DNA from: Bifidobacterium margollesii
GTDB lineage: Bacteria; Actinomycetota; Actinomycetes; Actinomycetales; Bifidobacteriaceae
NCBI RefSeq assembly: GCF_002860355.1
Contig: NZ_NMWU01000019.1
Coordinates: 1-64,000 of the forward strand
Reading direction: 5' to 3'
Length of the DNA: 64,000 nucleotides
The translations under genes were made by a program, and so were the position numbers. Of the stretch, positions 20,429-30,589 are shown piece by piece (the first letter of the stretch is position 1; the number at the start of each line of letters is the position of its first letter). The notes beneath the pieces are model-generated. The model saw only the letters and a program-made list of their open reading frames with translations. It did no database searches and was not told the DNA's origin.

Positions 20429-21241
20429 ATGGCTGAAGTGATCATCGTCAAGAACGAGGAGGAGGCCGGCGAGATCTACGGCCGCTGCGTGGCGGACCTC
20501 ATCAAGGCCAAGCCGAACGCGGTGCTGGGCCTGGCCACGGGTTCCAGCCCATTGGCGGCCTATCAGGCGCTTGCCAAGATCGTGCACGAGGAGCACATCG
20601 ACGTCTCCCAGGTGCGTGGCTTCGCGCTCGACGAGTATCTGGGTCTGCCGCTGACCCACCCGGAGTCCTACCACTCCACCATCCACCGCACGGTCGTCGA
20701 ACCCCTCGGCCTCGACCCGGCCAAGGTCCATGTGCCCGGCGACGTGCTCAACGGCGCCCCGCTGGAGGACGGCGACAAGATCGCCGCCGCCGGTCCCGCC
20801 TATGACTCGGCCATCGAGGCCGCTGGCGGCATCGACGTGCAGATCCTCGGCATCGGCACCGACGGCCACATCGGCTTCAACGAGCCCGGCTCGTCGCTCG
20901 CGTCCGGCACGCGCGTCAAGACCCTCGCCGAGCAGACCCGCATCGACAACGCGCGCTTCTTCGACGACGACATCAACCAGGTGCCCACCCACTGCATCAC
21001 GCAGGGCATCGGCACGGTGTTGAAGGCTCGTCATCTCGTGCTGCTCGCGTTCGGCTCGGGCAAGGCCGAGGCCATCGAGGAGACCATCGAGGGCGGCGTC
21101 TCCGCGTTCTGTCCGGCCTCCGCGCTGCAGCTGCACCCGCACGCGACCGTCATCATCGACGAGGAGGCCGCGAGCCGTCTGCGCCACAAGGACTACTACC
21201 GCTACGCCTACGCCCACAAGCCCGACTGGCAGGGCATCTGA
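20429..21241 (+). CDS. nagB: Glucosamine-6-phosphate deaminase
   Basis: Converts glucosamine-6-phosphate to fructose-6-phosphate and ammonia, feeding amino sugars into the bifid shunt. 270 residues, normal length. Visible: LGLATGSSPLAAYQ (~33-46, phosphate binding), the catalytic Asp in ALDEYLGL (~75), and GIGTDGHIGFNEPGSS (~140-155) with the ring-opening His, all typical of NagB. ATG 20429 with GAAAAGAGG upstream. It is 74 nt before the nagA frame, with a hairpin between, so the two are one transcription unit. Confidence 0.94.
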   Translation: MAEVIIVKNEEEAGEIYGRCVADLIKAKPNAVLGLATGSSPLAAYQALAKIVHEEHIDVSQVRGFALDEYLGLPLTHPESYHSTIHRTVVEPLGLDPAKVHVPGDVLNGAPLEDGDKIAAAGPAYDSAIEAAGGIDVQILGIGTDGHIGFNEPGSSLASGTRVKTLAEQTRIDNARFFDDDINQVPTHCITQGIGTVLKARHLVLLAFGSGKAEAIEETIEGGVSAFCPASALQLHPHATVIIDEEAASRLRHKDYYRYAYAHKPDWQGI

Positions 21242-21258
21242 TCGGCAGACGAACGATT

Positions 21259-21292
21259 CGGGCTCCTTCTTGCTTCGCCAAGAGGGAGCCCG
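21259..21292 (+). terminator. Stem-loop between nagB and nagA
   Basis: CGGGCTCC (21259-21266) and GGAGCCCG (21285-21292) form an 8-bp stem with an 18-nt loop and no T-run. It may attenuate or process the nagB-nagA transcript. Confidence 0.45.
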
Positions 21293-21348
21293 AACCCATA
21301 TGCAGGAAGGAAATCATAACGCAGGACAGAGATGAGATCGTCGCCCGC

Positions 21349-22629
21349 GTGACGGCGGCGTTGGAAGGCGAGGCCAAGCCGGTCGCGATCCGCGGGGCAC
21401 GCAAGGTAGACGCCTGCGGCGAACAATCGGGCTACTGGGTGGTCTCGGACGCACGTGGCGTGATTGTGGCCACGGGCTTCGCCGCCGCGGACGGTACCGG
21501 CGAGGAGGCGTTCGAGCACGCCTGCCGCACGGTCGGCATCGACCCGGCCGTTCCAGCTGACTCCAACGACGCGGTCATCGACGCGGCCGGCCGCATCCTC
21601 ACGCCCGGCTACGTGGACATTCATGCCCACGGCGCCTGGGAGAAGTCGTTTGACGACGGCCCGGACGGCATCGACGTGGCCCGAGCCGGCCATGCGGTCC
21701 ACGGCACCACCCGTCAGGTGCTCTCGCTTATCACCAACCCGATGGACGTGATCTGCCGCAACATCCGCACCGTGCATGAGAAGATGGCCTCCCGCCCGGA
21801 CATCCTCGGCTGCCACCTTGAAGGCCCGTTCCTCGCCTTGAAGCGCAAGGGCGCGCACGACCCGAACTGCCTCAAGGACCCGGTGCCCGAACTCGTGGAT
21901 CGCATGCTCGACGCCTCGGGCGCCGACCCCGCCGTCGGGCGTCTCGGCTGCATCCGCCAGATCACCATCGCCCCCGAGCTCGAGCACGGCATTGGCGCCA
22001 TCAAGCAGTTCGCGGCCGCCGGCGTGGTGCCCGCGGTCGGCCACTGTGACGCCGACTACGCCACCGCCCAGGCCGGCTTCGACGCGGGCGCCGGCATCAT
22101 GACCCACATGTTCAATGCGATGAACGGCCTGCACCACCGCGAACCCGGCCCCATCCCGGCCGCCGTCGAGGACCCGCGCGTCACCATCGAGCTCATCAAC
22201 GACGGCTTCCACGTGCAGAACCCGATGGTCAAGCTCGGCTTCGGCCTCGCGCCCCACCGCATCGCGTTCGTCACCGACGCCATGGCCGCCACCGACTGCC
22301 CCGACGGCGCGTACAAGCTCGGCAAACTTGATGTGAACGTCATCGACGGCCACGCCCGACTCGTGTCCAACGGCGCGATCGCCGGCTCCACCTTGACGTT
22401 GGAGGTCGCGGTTCAGCGCGCGGTCAACGAACTCGGCTTCAGCCCGGTCGCCGCCGTCGAGGCCGCCACCCTCACCCCGGCCCGCGCTTTCGGATTCGAC
22501 AGGGCCAACCCCGTCACCGGCACGCCGCTCGGCCTGATCGCCCCCGGATACGCCGCCGACCTCAACCTCCTCGACCCCACCGACTGGACCGCCCAACACG
22601 TCTGGTGCGCCGGCCGCCAGCTGAAGTAA
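21349..22629 (+). CDS. nagA: N-acetylglucosamine-6-phosphate deacetylase, start codon uncertain
   Basis: Removes acetate from GlcNAc-6-P to give the NagB substrate. Metal and catalytic residues are intact: HAHGAW (HxH), the metal-binding Glu in CHLEGPF, the two metal His in VGHCDA and THMFNAMN, and the catalytic Asp in VTDAMAA. 426 residues from GTG 21349, the first standard start codon in frame, but this GTG has no ribosome site. Eleven codons upstream, at 21316, the frame has ATA exactly 5-6 nt after a strong AGGAAGG box (21304-21310), giving an N-terminus xTQDRDEIVARV. The natural start was probably ATG there and has mutated to ATA, so expression may be reduced. Confidence 0.85.
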   Translation: MTAALEGEAKPVAIRGARKVDACGEQSGYWVVSDARGVIVATGFAAADGTGEEAFEHACRTVGIDPAVPADSNDAVIDAAGRILTPGYVDIHAHGAWEKSFDDGPDGIDVARAGHAVHGTTRQVLSLITNPMDVICRNIRTVHEKMASRPDILGCHLEGPFLALKRKGAHDPNCLKDPVPELVDRMLDASGADPAVGRLGCIRQITIAPELEHGIGAIKQFAAAGVVPAVGHCDADYATAQAGFDAGAGIMTHMFNAMNGLHHREPGPIPAAVEDPRVTIELINDGFHVQNPMVKLGFGLAPHRIAFVTDAMAATDCPDGAYKLGKLDVNVIDGHARLVSNGAIAGSTLTLEVAVQRAVNELGFSPVAAVEAATLTPARAFGFDRANPVTGTPLGLIAPGYAADLNLLDPTDWTAQHVWCAGRQLK

Positions 22630-22680
22630 ACTCCTTCCAGCAAAATCGACACCGGTGCCGCCCGTCTTCGAGACGACGTC

Positions 22681-24015
<1,335 letters not shown>

Positions 24016-25302
24016 TTATAGCGTGTCAGGTAAAAGAATTATGATTCTCAATCCACCTCCCGGCCGCGCTTGCAGACTCAAATGGCCATGATGCATAGCA
24101 ACAATCTCTTGCACTATGGATAAACCTAACCCGTGATGAGGTGACGCAGATCCCACATGTGTGTTTATCCTATTATCCTCCCCTCTGTTAAAAGGTGACA
24201 GGAAATCGTCTATCTTCGTATCAGAAAGATCCATGCCGGTATTGGATATGTCTATCGCAATGCAGGACTCGCCTTCGTATTGTCTGTCGTTGGCTAAGTT
24301 TATCCATACATGTGGTTGAGCTGCACGATTATGCTGAATGGCATTCGTAATAAGGTTTGCAATCATCTGCTTAATTAGCAGACCATCAGCTAGGATATAT
24401 GTATTCTCCAGATTAGTATGTACTTGAACTCTATCTCCGATAAGTTCCATATTTTCCTGAAGAGTATTGCGAATGATCTCAGCTACATTAACTCGGCTAA
24501 GGTTAGCTCGGTCTAATTGCTGAACTTTCGACAATTCGAGCAGATGATTGACGATTTCAACCCCAGCATGATTTGAAGCCAAAGCCTTTTCGACGAAAGG
24601 CCTGCAGCGCTCATCGAAAAGCTGGTTATGCAGCGGAATCTCCAATGCGGCCGAAGTGGCCGCAAGTGGATTTTTTAACTCATGTGACGCATCGGCGATA
24701 AATTCCTTTTCTCGACTGATTGCGTTGTTGAGATCCTTTAACATGAGGTTGTATGCGGATGCAATAGTGTACGCCTCGTCGTTTTCATATGGAATAACGA
24801 TAGGTTGCCTTTCCAATCCAGCGTCGGACGCAGTAATCTGAGAGGCCACACTATTGATTCTTCGCTGTGTCCTAGTGGCGATAATCCAAGTTATTCCTCC
24901 AGATAATAGGCCGAAAACAATGATGGGGGCTATGCTTACCGCCAATATCAGATCCCGGGATTTTTTATCTCCTTGTTCCATAGTTAGCGTTAAAGCATCC
25001 TTACCGGAGTCATACCCGGCGGAAACGTAATCCTTATCGGATTCAGGAGGAATGGCTTGCGAATTCAAACTATGTTGTTCATCGGCCTCTTCTGCCTGAG
25101 TAAAAGATTTATTTACGGTCACCGTTTCCAGTTGCCGGTTCACGACATAATATGTCATGGCGGTCACCACTCCGGTAAGCATGAAGAATACGATGACGAT
25201 CGTGGTGACCAATCTTCTTCTTGTAGACCACTGAAACGGTAAATGCAGTTTCGGATGGCTGGAATGGTTCCCATTCAACGAAGGATATTCAGGATTTTTC
25301 AT
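24016..25302 (-). CDS. Sensor histidine kinase (OmpR-type partner)
   Basis: 428 residues. Transmembrane helices at ~30-53 and ~118-142 bracket a ~65-residue external sensor loop, rich in charged residues. A HAMP-like linker follows, then HisKA with H207 in FIADASHELKNPLA, and a HATPase_c domain (NLITNAIQHNRA, SNTGMDL, HHGLGLSIVQEI). The start ATGA overlaps the stop of the response-regulator gene (25299-25302), so they are one operon. The gene is AT-richer than the flanking bifidobacterial DNA. The adjacent divergent secreted peptide and ABC genes suggest it controls them. Confidence 0.9.
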   Translation of the reverse strand: MKNPEYPSLNGNHSSHPKLHLPFQWSTRRRLVTTIVIVFFMLTGVVTAMTYYVVNRQLETVTVNKSFTQAEEADEQHSLNSQAIPPESDKDYVSAGYDSGKDALTLTMEQGDKKSRDLILAVSIAPIIVFGLLSGGITWIIATRTQRRINSVASQITASDAGLERQPIVIPYENDEAYTIASAYNLMLKDLNNAISREKEFIADASHELKNPLAATSAALEIPLHNQLFDERCRPFVEKALASNHAGVEIVNHLLELSKVQQLDRANLSRVNVAEIIRNTLQENMELIGDRVQVHTNLENTYILADGLLIKQMIANLITNAIQHNRAAQPHVWINLANDRQYEGESCIAIDISNTGMDLSDTKIDDFLSPFNRGEDNRINTHVGSASPHHGLGLSIVQEIVAMHHGHLSLQARPGGGLRIIILLPDTL

Positions 25303-25955
25303 GATATGCGATATCCTTGTCCGGGAACGGTCTCAATGAAATCAGCAATTCCAATTTTCGTGCGAATCGCATAGATTGTGGTCTTGACGATTCCTCTCGT
25401 ATGAGCGTGATCATCCTGCCAAATCTCACGATATAGACGTTCCGCACTAATCACCGCACCTCGCGCCTCAATCAACGTCCTCAATACGGCAAGTTCTCGT
25501 TTCCCAAACTTTAGTTCTGTACCGCGAACCGTGATGGATCCCGTTCTGAAGTCCGCAGAAAAGTCATCCCGGTTGTAGACCATGTCATTCACCATGCCCA
25601 AACGCCGACGCACCGCATTAACTCTGGCCAGCAGTTCGGCGTATTCAAATGGTTTCGTCAAATAGTCATCTGCCCCAAGATCAAGCCCGCGGACTATGTC
25701 CTCGGTCTGAGATGCCGCGGTCAACATGAGAATGTGTATGGGATCACGTCGTTCGCTTAACCTCTTAGCGATTTCGTCACCATGCAGTCCGGGAAGATCG
25801 CGATCAAGTATCAGCATGTCCCACTCCCCGGAATTCAGTTCCTCCAGAGCATCCCGGCCATCGTAAACAGCTTTTGCCTCCATGCCTTCCATGGAGAGCC
25901 CCATCCGTACCACATCAGCGAGATTGGCGTTGTCTTCGACAATCAGAACCTTCAT
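25299..25955 (-). CDS. OmpR/PhoB-family response regulator
   Basis: 218 residues. Receiver domain with the acidic pair E7/D8, phospho-acceptor D51 (MLILD) and Lys in LTKPFEYA (~101); C-terminal winged helix (GKRELAVLRTLIEA...TTIYAIRTKIG...VPGQGYRI). Start ATG 25953-25955 follows GGGAG; a longer frame upstream has no support. It is divergent from the secreted-peptide gene, with an array of ~11-nt direct repeats between them of the kind OmpR-family dimers bind. Confidence 0.93.
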   Translation of the reverse strand: MKVLIVEDNANLADVVRMGLSMEGMEAKAVYDGRDALEELNSGEWDMLILDRDLPGLHGDEIAKRLSERRDPIHILMLTAASQTEDIVRGLDLGADDYLTKPFEYAELLARVNAVRRRLGMVNDMVYNRDDFSADFRTGSITVRGTELKFGKRELAVLRTLIEARGAVISAERLYREIWQDDHAHTRGIVKTTIYAIRTKIGIADFIETVPGQGYRIS

Positions 25956-26010
25956 CCGGCCAGCTCCCTTCGCGAAACAATGCGCACACCATAGCATTCG
26001 CGTCCAACCT

Positions 26011-26053
26011 GGTCAGGAATCGGTCAGGTTCAGTCAGCGGCAGGTCAAAACCC
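26011..26053 (+). promoter_or_regulatory. Four direct repeats, probable OmpR-type binding array
   Basis: GGTCAGG-type units begin at 26011, 26022, 26032 and 26043 (GTCAG core three times, then GTCAA), i.e. 10-11 nt apart, one helical turn. This phased arrangement is the hallmark of tandem OmpR/PhoB-family dimers. It lies 88-130 nt before the secreted-peptide start and 56-98 nt before the response-regulator start. Confidence 0.65.
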
Positions 26054-26140
26054 ACCTTGCCAGCCATGCACGTCGTAGCTTTGACTCCGGCTGGACGGAC
26101 TTCCCCGTCGCAGCCTCTTTCACAAGAGAAAGGAAACAAC

Positions 26141-26446
26141 ATGATGAACATGAAGAAAAGAGTCATGTCCGGTGTGCTTGGCGCAGCACTTGCCTTGACC
26201 GGATTCGCTGGTGTCACAGCGCCGGCGATGGCAGTGGTCGGCAACGGCTCATACATCAATGCGGCAAAGAATCTCACTTGGGCCAACGCATACAACACAG
26301 CAGGGAACAACGGATACGCCCGAGCTGAGGTCGGCCGCATCGTGAACGGCAAGAAGGTCGTCTACTACAACGGCTGGAAGCACGGATATGCTTATGCATC
26401 CTCCACCGCGGGATCCTCTTGGTACGCCCGCGGCATGCTGAAGTAA
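26141..26446 (+). CDS. Secreted peptide, bacteriocin-like
   Basis: 101 residues with an excellent signal peptide (MMNMKKRVMSGVLGAALALT...TAPAMA, cleavage after residue 31), giving a ~70-residue mature peptide rich in Gly, Asn, Tyr and Ala and without cysteine. Its C-terminal half (YARAEVG...GKKVVYYNGWKHGYAYAS) loosely recalls the lactococcin 972 family in size and in an A-x-V...GK...G...A pattern, but I cannot claim homology. Strong ribosome site AAAGGA. It follows the OmpR-type repeats, ends in a strong terminator and precedes an ABC cassette, which fits a regulated bacteriocin or signalling peptide. Confidence 0.65.
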   Translation: MMNMKKRVMSGVLGAALALTGFAGVTAPAMAVVGNGSYINAAKNLTWANAYNTAGNNGYARAEVGRIVNGKKVVYYNGWKHGYAYASSTAGSSWYARGMLK

Positions 26447-26456
26447 CTTTCATACT

Positions 26457-26512
26457 GTGCTGGCGTTCCATTCGATAGCAATTCGTATGGAACGCCAGCA
26501 CTTTCCTTTTAT
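26457..26512 (+). terminator. Terminator after the secreted-peptide gene
   Basis: Perfect 15-bp arms (26457-26471 and 26487-26501), then CTTTCCTTTT. It allows the peptide to be expressed above the downstream ABC genes. Confidence 0.85.
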
Positions 26513-26538
26513 GCACCATAGTTTTGAAAGGAACACAT

Positions 26539-27177
26539 ATGTCACAAGATGCGTTGCGCGTGGTTGCGGCTGCCGGTGTGTTGTCGGTGGTGTTGGGTTT
26601 GGGGGCGTGTTCGATGCCGGGTTCCGGGAATGCCGGCTCGTCGGATGGGGGTTCCTCCTCGTCTTCGTCGTCTTCCGGATCGTCATCGTATGAGGCGGAG
26701 TTGAAGCAGGCGTTGCAGTCGGCGTCGAGTGATTTCGAGCGCGGGGTGTTGGAGCGCGCGGTCAAGGCCGGCAAGATCAGCGAGTCTGATTACCGCGAGG
26801 CGAACGAGAAGTACCAGGAGTGCATGGCCGCCAAGGGCGATGACGTGGAGTTCGACACGGACCAGTCCACCGGGTTGATGCAGGAGCACATGAACACGGA
26901 CGATAATTACGATTCGGCCAAGGCGAACGAGGACAGCATGGCGTGCGCGAAGGGCACGAACCTGCAGATCCGCGACCTGTACGAGCGGATGGTGCAGAAC
27001 CCGTCGAACGCGGACGAGATCGAACTGGTCGTGGGGTGTCTGAAACGACGCAAGCTGGTGCCTGATTCGTTCACGAAGCAGGATTACCTGACCGAGATGG
27101 GCAAGCCCGAGGGGTCGTCGAAGCTGGACACGTCGTCGGACGCGTTCTCCCAGTGCCTGGCGAACCCGGGCAAGTAG
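26539..27177 (+). CDS. Putative lipoprotein
   Basis: 212 residues. Signal sequence with lipobox LGAC (lipidated C24), then a Gly/Ser-rich flexible linker (~26-50) and a helical, charged domain with Cys pairs (YQECMAAKG, DSMACAKG, VVGCLKRRK, FSQCLANPG) that could form disulfides. No family recognised. It starts 27 nt after the peptide terminator, with AAAGGA upstream, and is 9 nt from the next gene, so it heads the ABC operon. Possible roles: immunity or substrate capture at the membrane surface. Confidence 0.75.
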   Translation: MSQDALRVVAAAGVLSVVLGLGACSMPGSGNAGSSDGGSSSSSSSSGSSSYEAELKQALQSASSDFERGVLERAVKAGKISESDYREANEKYQECMAAKGDDVEFDTDQSTGLMQEHMNTDDNYDSAKANEDSMACAKGTNLQIRDLYERMVQNPSNADEIELVVGCLKRRKLVPDSFTKQDYLTEMGKPEGSSKLDTSSDAFSQCLANPGK

Positions 27178-27186
27178 AGAGGAGGG

Positions 27187-28287
27187 ATGTTGCTCGTGTT
27201 TCGATCGGGAAAGAACAGCGCCCGCACGCGTCGGCGGGTGAACGGCGCGGGGTTCGTGGCGGCGTGCATGGCCGCGTGTCTGGCGGCGGGCATGGGCCTG
27301 GCCGTGGGGTTGGAGCGGACGGTGACGCCGCCGTCCCTGTCGGCCTCCCCGGATGCGGGGAGTCTCAGGTTGGGGTCGGAGGAGTTCGACGACGCGCGTT
27401 CCCTGAACGTGGACGTGACGGCGTCGCCGGCCAGCGGGGTCGCGTTCCCGGTGTCGGGCAGGGTCACGTTCGCGTCGTGTCCCGCGGACGGGGTGGTGCG
27501 TTCGGGCTCGCACGAGTACGACGTGGACGGCACGCCTCTGGTGAGCCTGCACACGGACACGCCCCTGTATCGTGATCTGGCGTACGGGGACAAGGGCGAC
27601 GACGTGACGGCGTTGCAGGACGAGCTGGCCGCGCTCGGCTACGGCGGCTCCCGGTCGGGCGTGTTCGACTGGGCCACGTGGGACGCGTGGCGGCGCCTGT
27701 ACGCGGCGAACGCCGGCACGGCCGCGGCGGCCAAAGTCCAGCAGGGCGCGTTCTCCCGCGCGTTGGCGGTGTGGCTGCCCGCGCAGGCGATGAGCGTGTC
27801 GTGCGCGGCGTCGCTGGGTTCGACCGTGACCGGCGATTCGACGGATTCGCCCGCGTTCCGCGGCCTGGCCGGGGTCGCGTCGGTCAAGGCCGCGTCCCTG
27901 CCGGACGGCCGCATCCAGGGCGATCGCGTGGTCGAGATCAACGGCAGGGACTATCCCATCGGCGACGACGGCATCGTGTCGGATACGGCCGCGTTGCAGG
28001 CGATGGCGGGATGGTCCACGTACACGGGCGCGCGCAAGGACGGCGAGGACACTACGGGCGTGACCGTGACCTACAAGCTCAAAAAGCCGATCGGCGTGTA
28101 CTCGGTGCCCGCGTCCGCCCTCACCGGGCTCAAGGGCAGCGACGGATGCGTGGTGGCGGCCGACGGCACGAGCGTCAAGGCGCACGTGGCCGGCAGCTCG
28201 TTGGGCCGCACGCTGGTCACGATCGACGGCAAGGCGCCCGCGCGCATCAAGGCCGATCCGGGACAGGCGGCGTGCGATGCGCGTTGA
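27187..28287 (+). CDS. Membrane-anchored accessory protein with peptidoglycan-binding-like domain
   Basis: 366 residues. N-terminal transmembrane helix (~20-43), then an external region. DLAYGDKGDDVTALQDELAALGYGG...GVFDWATWDAWRRLYA (~130-170) matches the PG_binding_1 pattern. The C-terminal part has beta-rich repeats as in HlyD/MacA-type periplasmic adaptors. It overlaps the ATPase gene by 11 nt. Together with that ATPase and the permease it forms an export system in which this protein spans the cell wall. Start ATG 27187 follows GAGGAGG. Confidence 0.7.
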   Translation: MLLVFRSGKNSARTRRRVNGAGFVAACMAACLAAGMGLAVGLERTVTPPSLSASPDAGSLRLGSEEFDDARSLNVDVTASPASGVAFPVSGRVTFASCPADGVVRSGSHEYDVDGTPLVSLHTDTPLYRDLAYGDKGDDVTALQDELAALGYGGSRSGVFDWATWDAWRRLYAANAGTAAAAKVQQGAFSRALAVWLPAQAMSVSCAASLGSTVTGDSTDSPAFRGLAGVASVKAASLPDGRIQGDRVVEINGRDYPIGDDGIVSDTAALQAMAGWSTYTGARKDGEDTTGVTVTYKLKKPIGVYSVPASALTGLKGSDGCVVAADGTSVKAHVAGSSLGRTLVTIDGKAPARIKADPGQAACDAR

Positions 28288-28879
28288 CCTCGACCACGTC
28301 GGCCACCGGTACGCCGACGGCCCGCTCCTGTTCCACGATCTGACCGCGAGCCTCACGCCCGGGCACGTGTACGCGTTGACCGGGCCGAGCGGCGCGGGCA
28401 AGTCCACGCTGCTCGGCATCATCGCCGGCTGGACCACGCCCGCCGAAGGCCAGGTGACCCGACAGGGCATCGACTCGATGCGCTGGATCTTCCAGAACCC
28501 GCACGGTGTGGCCCAACGCACCGCGATCGACCACGTCAGCCTGCCCCTGCTCGCCAAGGGGCTCCCGCGCCGCGAGGCCGAGGAACGGGCGCGCACGCTC
28601 ATGGACCGGTTCAACCTGACCCGGGTTGCCGACCGCAGGTTCGCGGAACTGTCCGGCGGCGAGGCCCAGCGCCTCATGCTCGCCCGCGCGTTCGCGGCCC
28701 AGCCCTCGCTCATGCTCGTGGACGAGCCCACCGCCCAGCTCGACATGCACACCGCGGCCACGGTCAGCGAATCCCTCTCCCGTATCGCCCGCAACGACAC
28801 GATCGTCGTGGTCTCCACCCACGACCCGAACACGCGCGACGCGTGCACCGACATCATCGATCTGAAGAACTACCAATGA
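28277..28879 (+). CDS. ABC transporter ATP-binding protein (MacB/LolD type)
   Basis: 200 residues, single nucleotide-binding domain. Walker A GPSGAGKST (~36-44), signature LSGGEAQRLMLARA (~127), Walker B SLMLVDEP, switch His in VVVSTHD. It overlaps its neighbours on both sides (11 nt and ATGA), so it is stoichiometrically coupled to them. Partner permease is the next gene; energises export or immunity towards the secreted peptide (inference). Confidence 0.92.
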   Translation: MRVDLDHVGHRYADGPLLFHDLTASLTPGHVYALTGPSGAGKSTLLGIIAGWTTPAEGQVTRQGIDSMRWIFQNPHGVAQRTAIDHVSLPLLAKGLPRREAEERARTLMDRFNLTRVADRRFAELSGGEAQRLMLARAFAAQPSLMLVDEPTAQLDMHTAATVSESLSRIARNDTIVVVSTHDPNTRDACTDIIDLKNYQ

Positions 28880-29973
28880 ACCACACCACGATGAAAGCAA
28901 CCTCCGTCATCTCCGAGGCATGGCGCTCCATCACCAGCGGCGCCGCCCGCCTCGCCCCGGCCGTTCTCGCCCTGGCCCTGACCGCAGCCGGCATGGGCGT
29001 CATGGACATCGCCGCCGGCTCGGCCATCCTTAATCAGGCAAGCGCATACCGGCAATCCGGGGCCGACATCCTCGTGCTCAACGCGCCCGACGGCATCGAC
29101 GCGGCATCCTGCGAACGTCTCACCAGCCTCACAGGCGTCCAGGCCGCCGGCGCGATCCGCACGACGGACCCGCTCACCCTCGCGGCCCTGCCCGACACCA
29201 CCACGCCCCTCTACCAGATCACCCCGGGACTGGCCAGACTCCTCGACACGAAACAGGACACGAACACGACCGGACTGATCGCCTCCCAACAAGTCGCCGA
29301 AACACTCGGCACCTCCACCGGCGGCACGATCGGCCTCGCCGACGGGCGCACCGCGCACGTCAAGGGCGTCTACCAATACCCCGACGACGGGCGCACCCCC
29401 GGATACGCGTACGCGCTCATGGAGGAAACACCCGCCACCGGCACGTTCGACGCCTGCTGGGCCAAGACCTGGCCGCAAACCAGCCAGACCCGCAACGCCC
29501 TATGGTCCACCCTCACCCCGAACGCGAAAACCACCGGCGACGACACACCCACCCTCGGCCAGCTCAACACCACCAAAGGCGACGGCTTCGACGGACAAAC
29601 CCTCTACCGGCAACGCTCCACACGCATCCTGCCCGCCTGCGGCGCGCTCATCGCCCTCGCCATCGGCTACCTCCTCATACGCGGCCGCCGGCTCGAAATC
29701 GCCTCCGCACTGCACTGCGGCGTCCCCAAACCCGCACTCGCCACGCAAATCATCATCGAAACCGGCATCACCATCCTGCTCGCCACCGCCATCAGCCTGC
29801 CCATCGACATGACCGCCGCCAGACTCCTCATCGACACCACCGACCGAACCACCATCACCCTCAACGCCATACAAACCACCATCACCACCAACACCGCCTA
29901 CCTACTCGCCACCACCATCACCGCCCTCCACATCAAAGAACGACACCTCTTCACCTACTTCAAAGAACGATAA
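28876..29973 (+). CDS. ABC transporter permease (FtsX/MacB-like)
   Basis: 365 residues. One N-terminal transmembrane helix (~22-50), a large external domain (~55-260; periplasmic-core-like with YQYPDDGRTPGYAYALME), then three C-terminal helices (CGALIALAIGYLLIRG, IIIETGITILLATAI, AYLLATTITAL). This is the FtsX/MacB topology of mechanotransmission exporters. Start codon overlaps the ATPase stop. The C-terminal coding sequence is strikingly skewed to CACC/ACC codons, unlike its neighbours. It ends the operon before a terminator. Confidence 0.8.
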   Translation: MNHTTMKATSVISEAWRSITSGAARLAPAVLALALTAAGMGVMDIAAGSAILNQASAYRQSGADILVLNAPDGIDAASCERLTSLTGVQAAGAIRTTDPLTLAALPDTTTPLYQITPGLARLLDTKQDTNTTGLIASQQVAETLGTSTGGTIGLADGRTAHVKGVYQYPDDGRTPGYAYALMEETPATGTFDACWAKTWPQTSQTRNALWSTLTPNAKTTGDDTPTLGQLNTTKGDGFDGQTLYRQRSTRILPACGALIALAIGYLLIRGRRLEIASALHCGVPKPALATQIIIETGITILLATAISLPIDMTAARLLIDTTDRTTITLNAIQTTITTNTAYLLATTITALHIKERHLFTYFKER

Positions 29974-30364
29974 AGCGCAGAAAATCATTGGAATTACGCG
30001 ATCCGTAGATTCCGAAATCCTCATCATCGTCGGCGGACACTATCGGCACGGCAGCCTACTCGATTCATAGGCTGCCGTTTTCATTTATCAATGTTCTTAC
30101 GAAGGGCGCATAAGACATTTAGCAGCCACATCGACGATAAACTCTCGGTATCTTTCCGATAAAACTAGTTATCGACTTATCAAAATAACCTTCAGAAATC
30201 CCCGCTATGGGATGCACAGTCGCATCTTCGTCAACATTGAAGCCCTATGTTCTGAACTATTCAGAAAGTCTGTCCGCCGCTATCCCGCCGATTTTCCCTG
30301 ACGATGGGTGTCAACGGAGGCCGTTGCCTGTCGGGCTCCTTGATCGTCGTCAGAGGAGGCCGTC
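29974..30364. other. Intergenic region before the T4SS operon
   Basis: 391 nt without a gene. It contains the terminator of the ABC operon (30049), then AT-rich DNA with an inverted repeat CGATAA-AACTAG-TTATCG (30157-30174), a candidate operator, and a GC-rich leader just before the first transfer gene. Confidence 0.5.
30049..30086 (+). terminator. Terminator of the lipoprotein-ABC operon
   Basis: Perfect 10-bp arms CGGCAGCCTA (30049-30058) and 30068-30077, then TTTTCATTT. Confidence 0.85.
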
Positions 30365-30571
30365 GTGGATTTGTTGAATCAGGTGCTTCAGTTGTTCGTC
30401 AGGTTCGCCACCATCGGCGGTGGCTTGTGGCTGGTGTGGGGCGCCGTCACATTCGGCGGCGGCCTGAAGGATCATAATGGGCCGCAGACGCAGTCTGGAC
30501 TGTGGCAGATCGTGGGCGGAGGCATGATCATCGCGGCCGCGCAGATTTTCAACGCGGTGGCTCTAGGCTGA
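30365..30571 (+). CDS. Small T4SS membrane protein, VirB2/Maff2-like
   Basis: 68 residues starting at GTG 30365 with AGAGGAGG upstream. Two hydrophobic helices (VLQLFVRFATIGGGLWLVWGAV and GLWQIVGGGMIIAAAQIFNAV) separated by a short polar turn, the size and topology of pilin-like Maff2/VirB2 subunits that head Gram-positive conjugation operons. It is followed 18 nt later by a VirB6-like gene. Assignment rests on topology and position. Confidence 0.65.
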   Translation: MDLLNQVLQLFVRFATIGGGLWLVWGAVTFGGGLKDHNGPQTQSGLWQIVGGGMIIAAAQIFNAVALG

Positions 30572-30589
30572 GCTGATTCGGGGCCTGCC

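Noticed and set aside
26450-26774. Minus-strand Thr/Asn/Pro-rich frames opposite the lipoprotein gene
   Set aside because: These read the complement of the Ser/Gly linker and the terminator; there is no start site.
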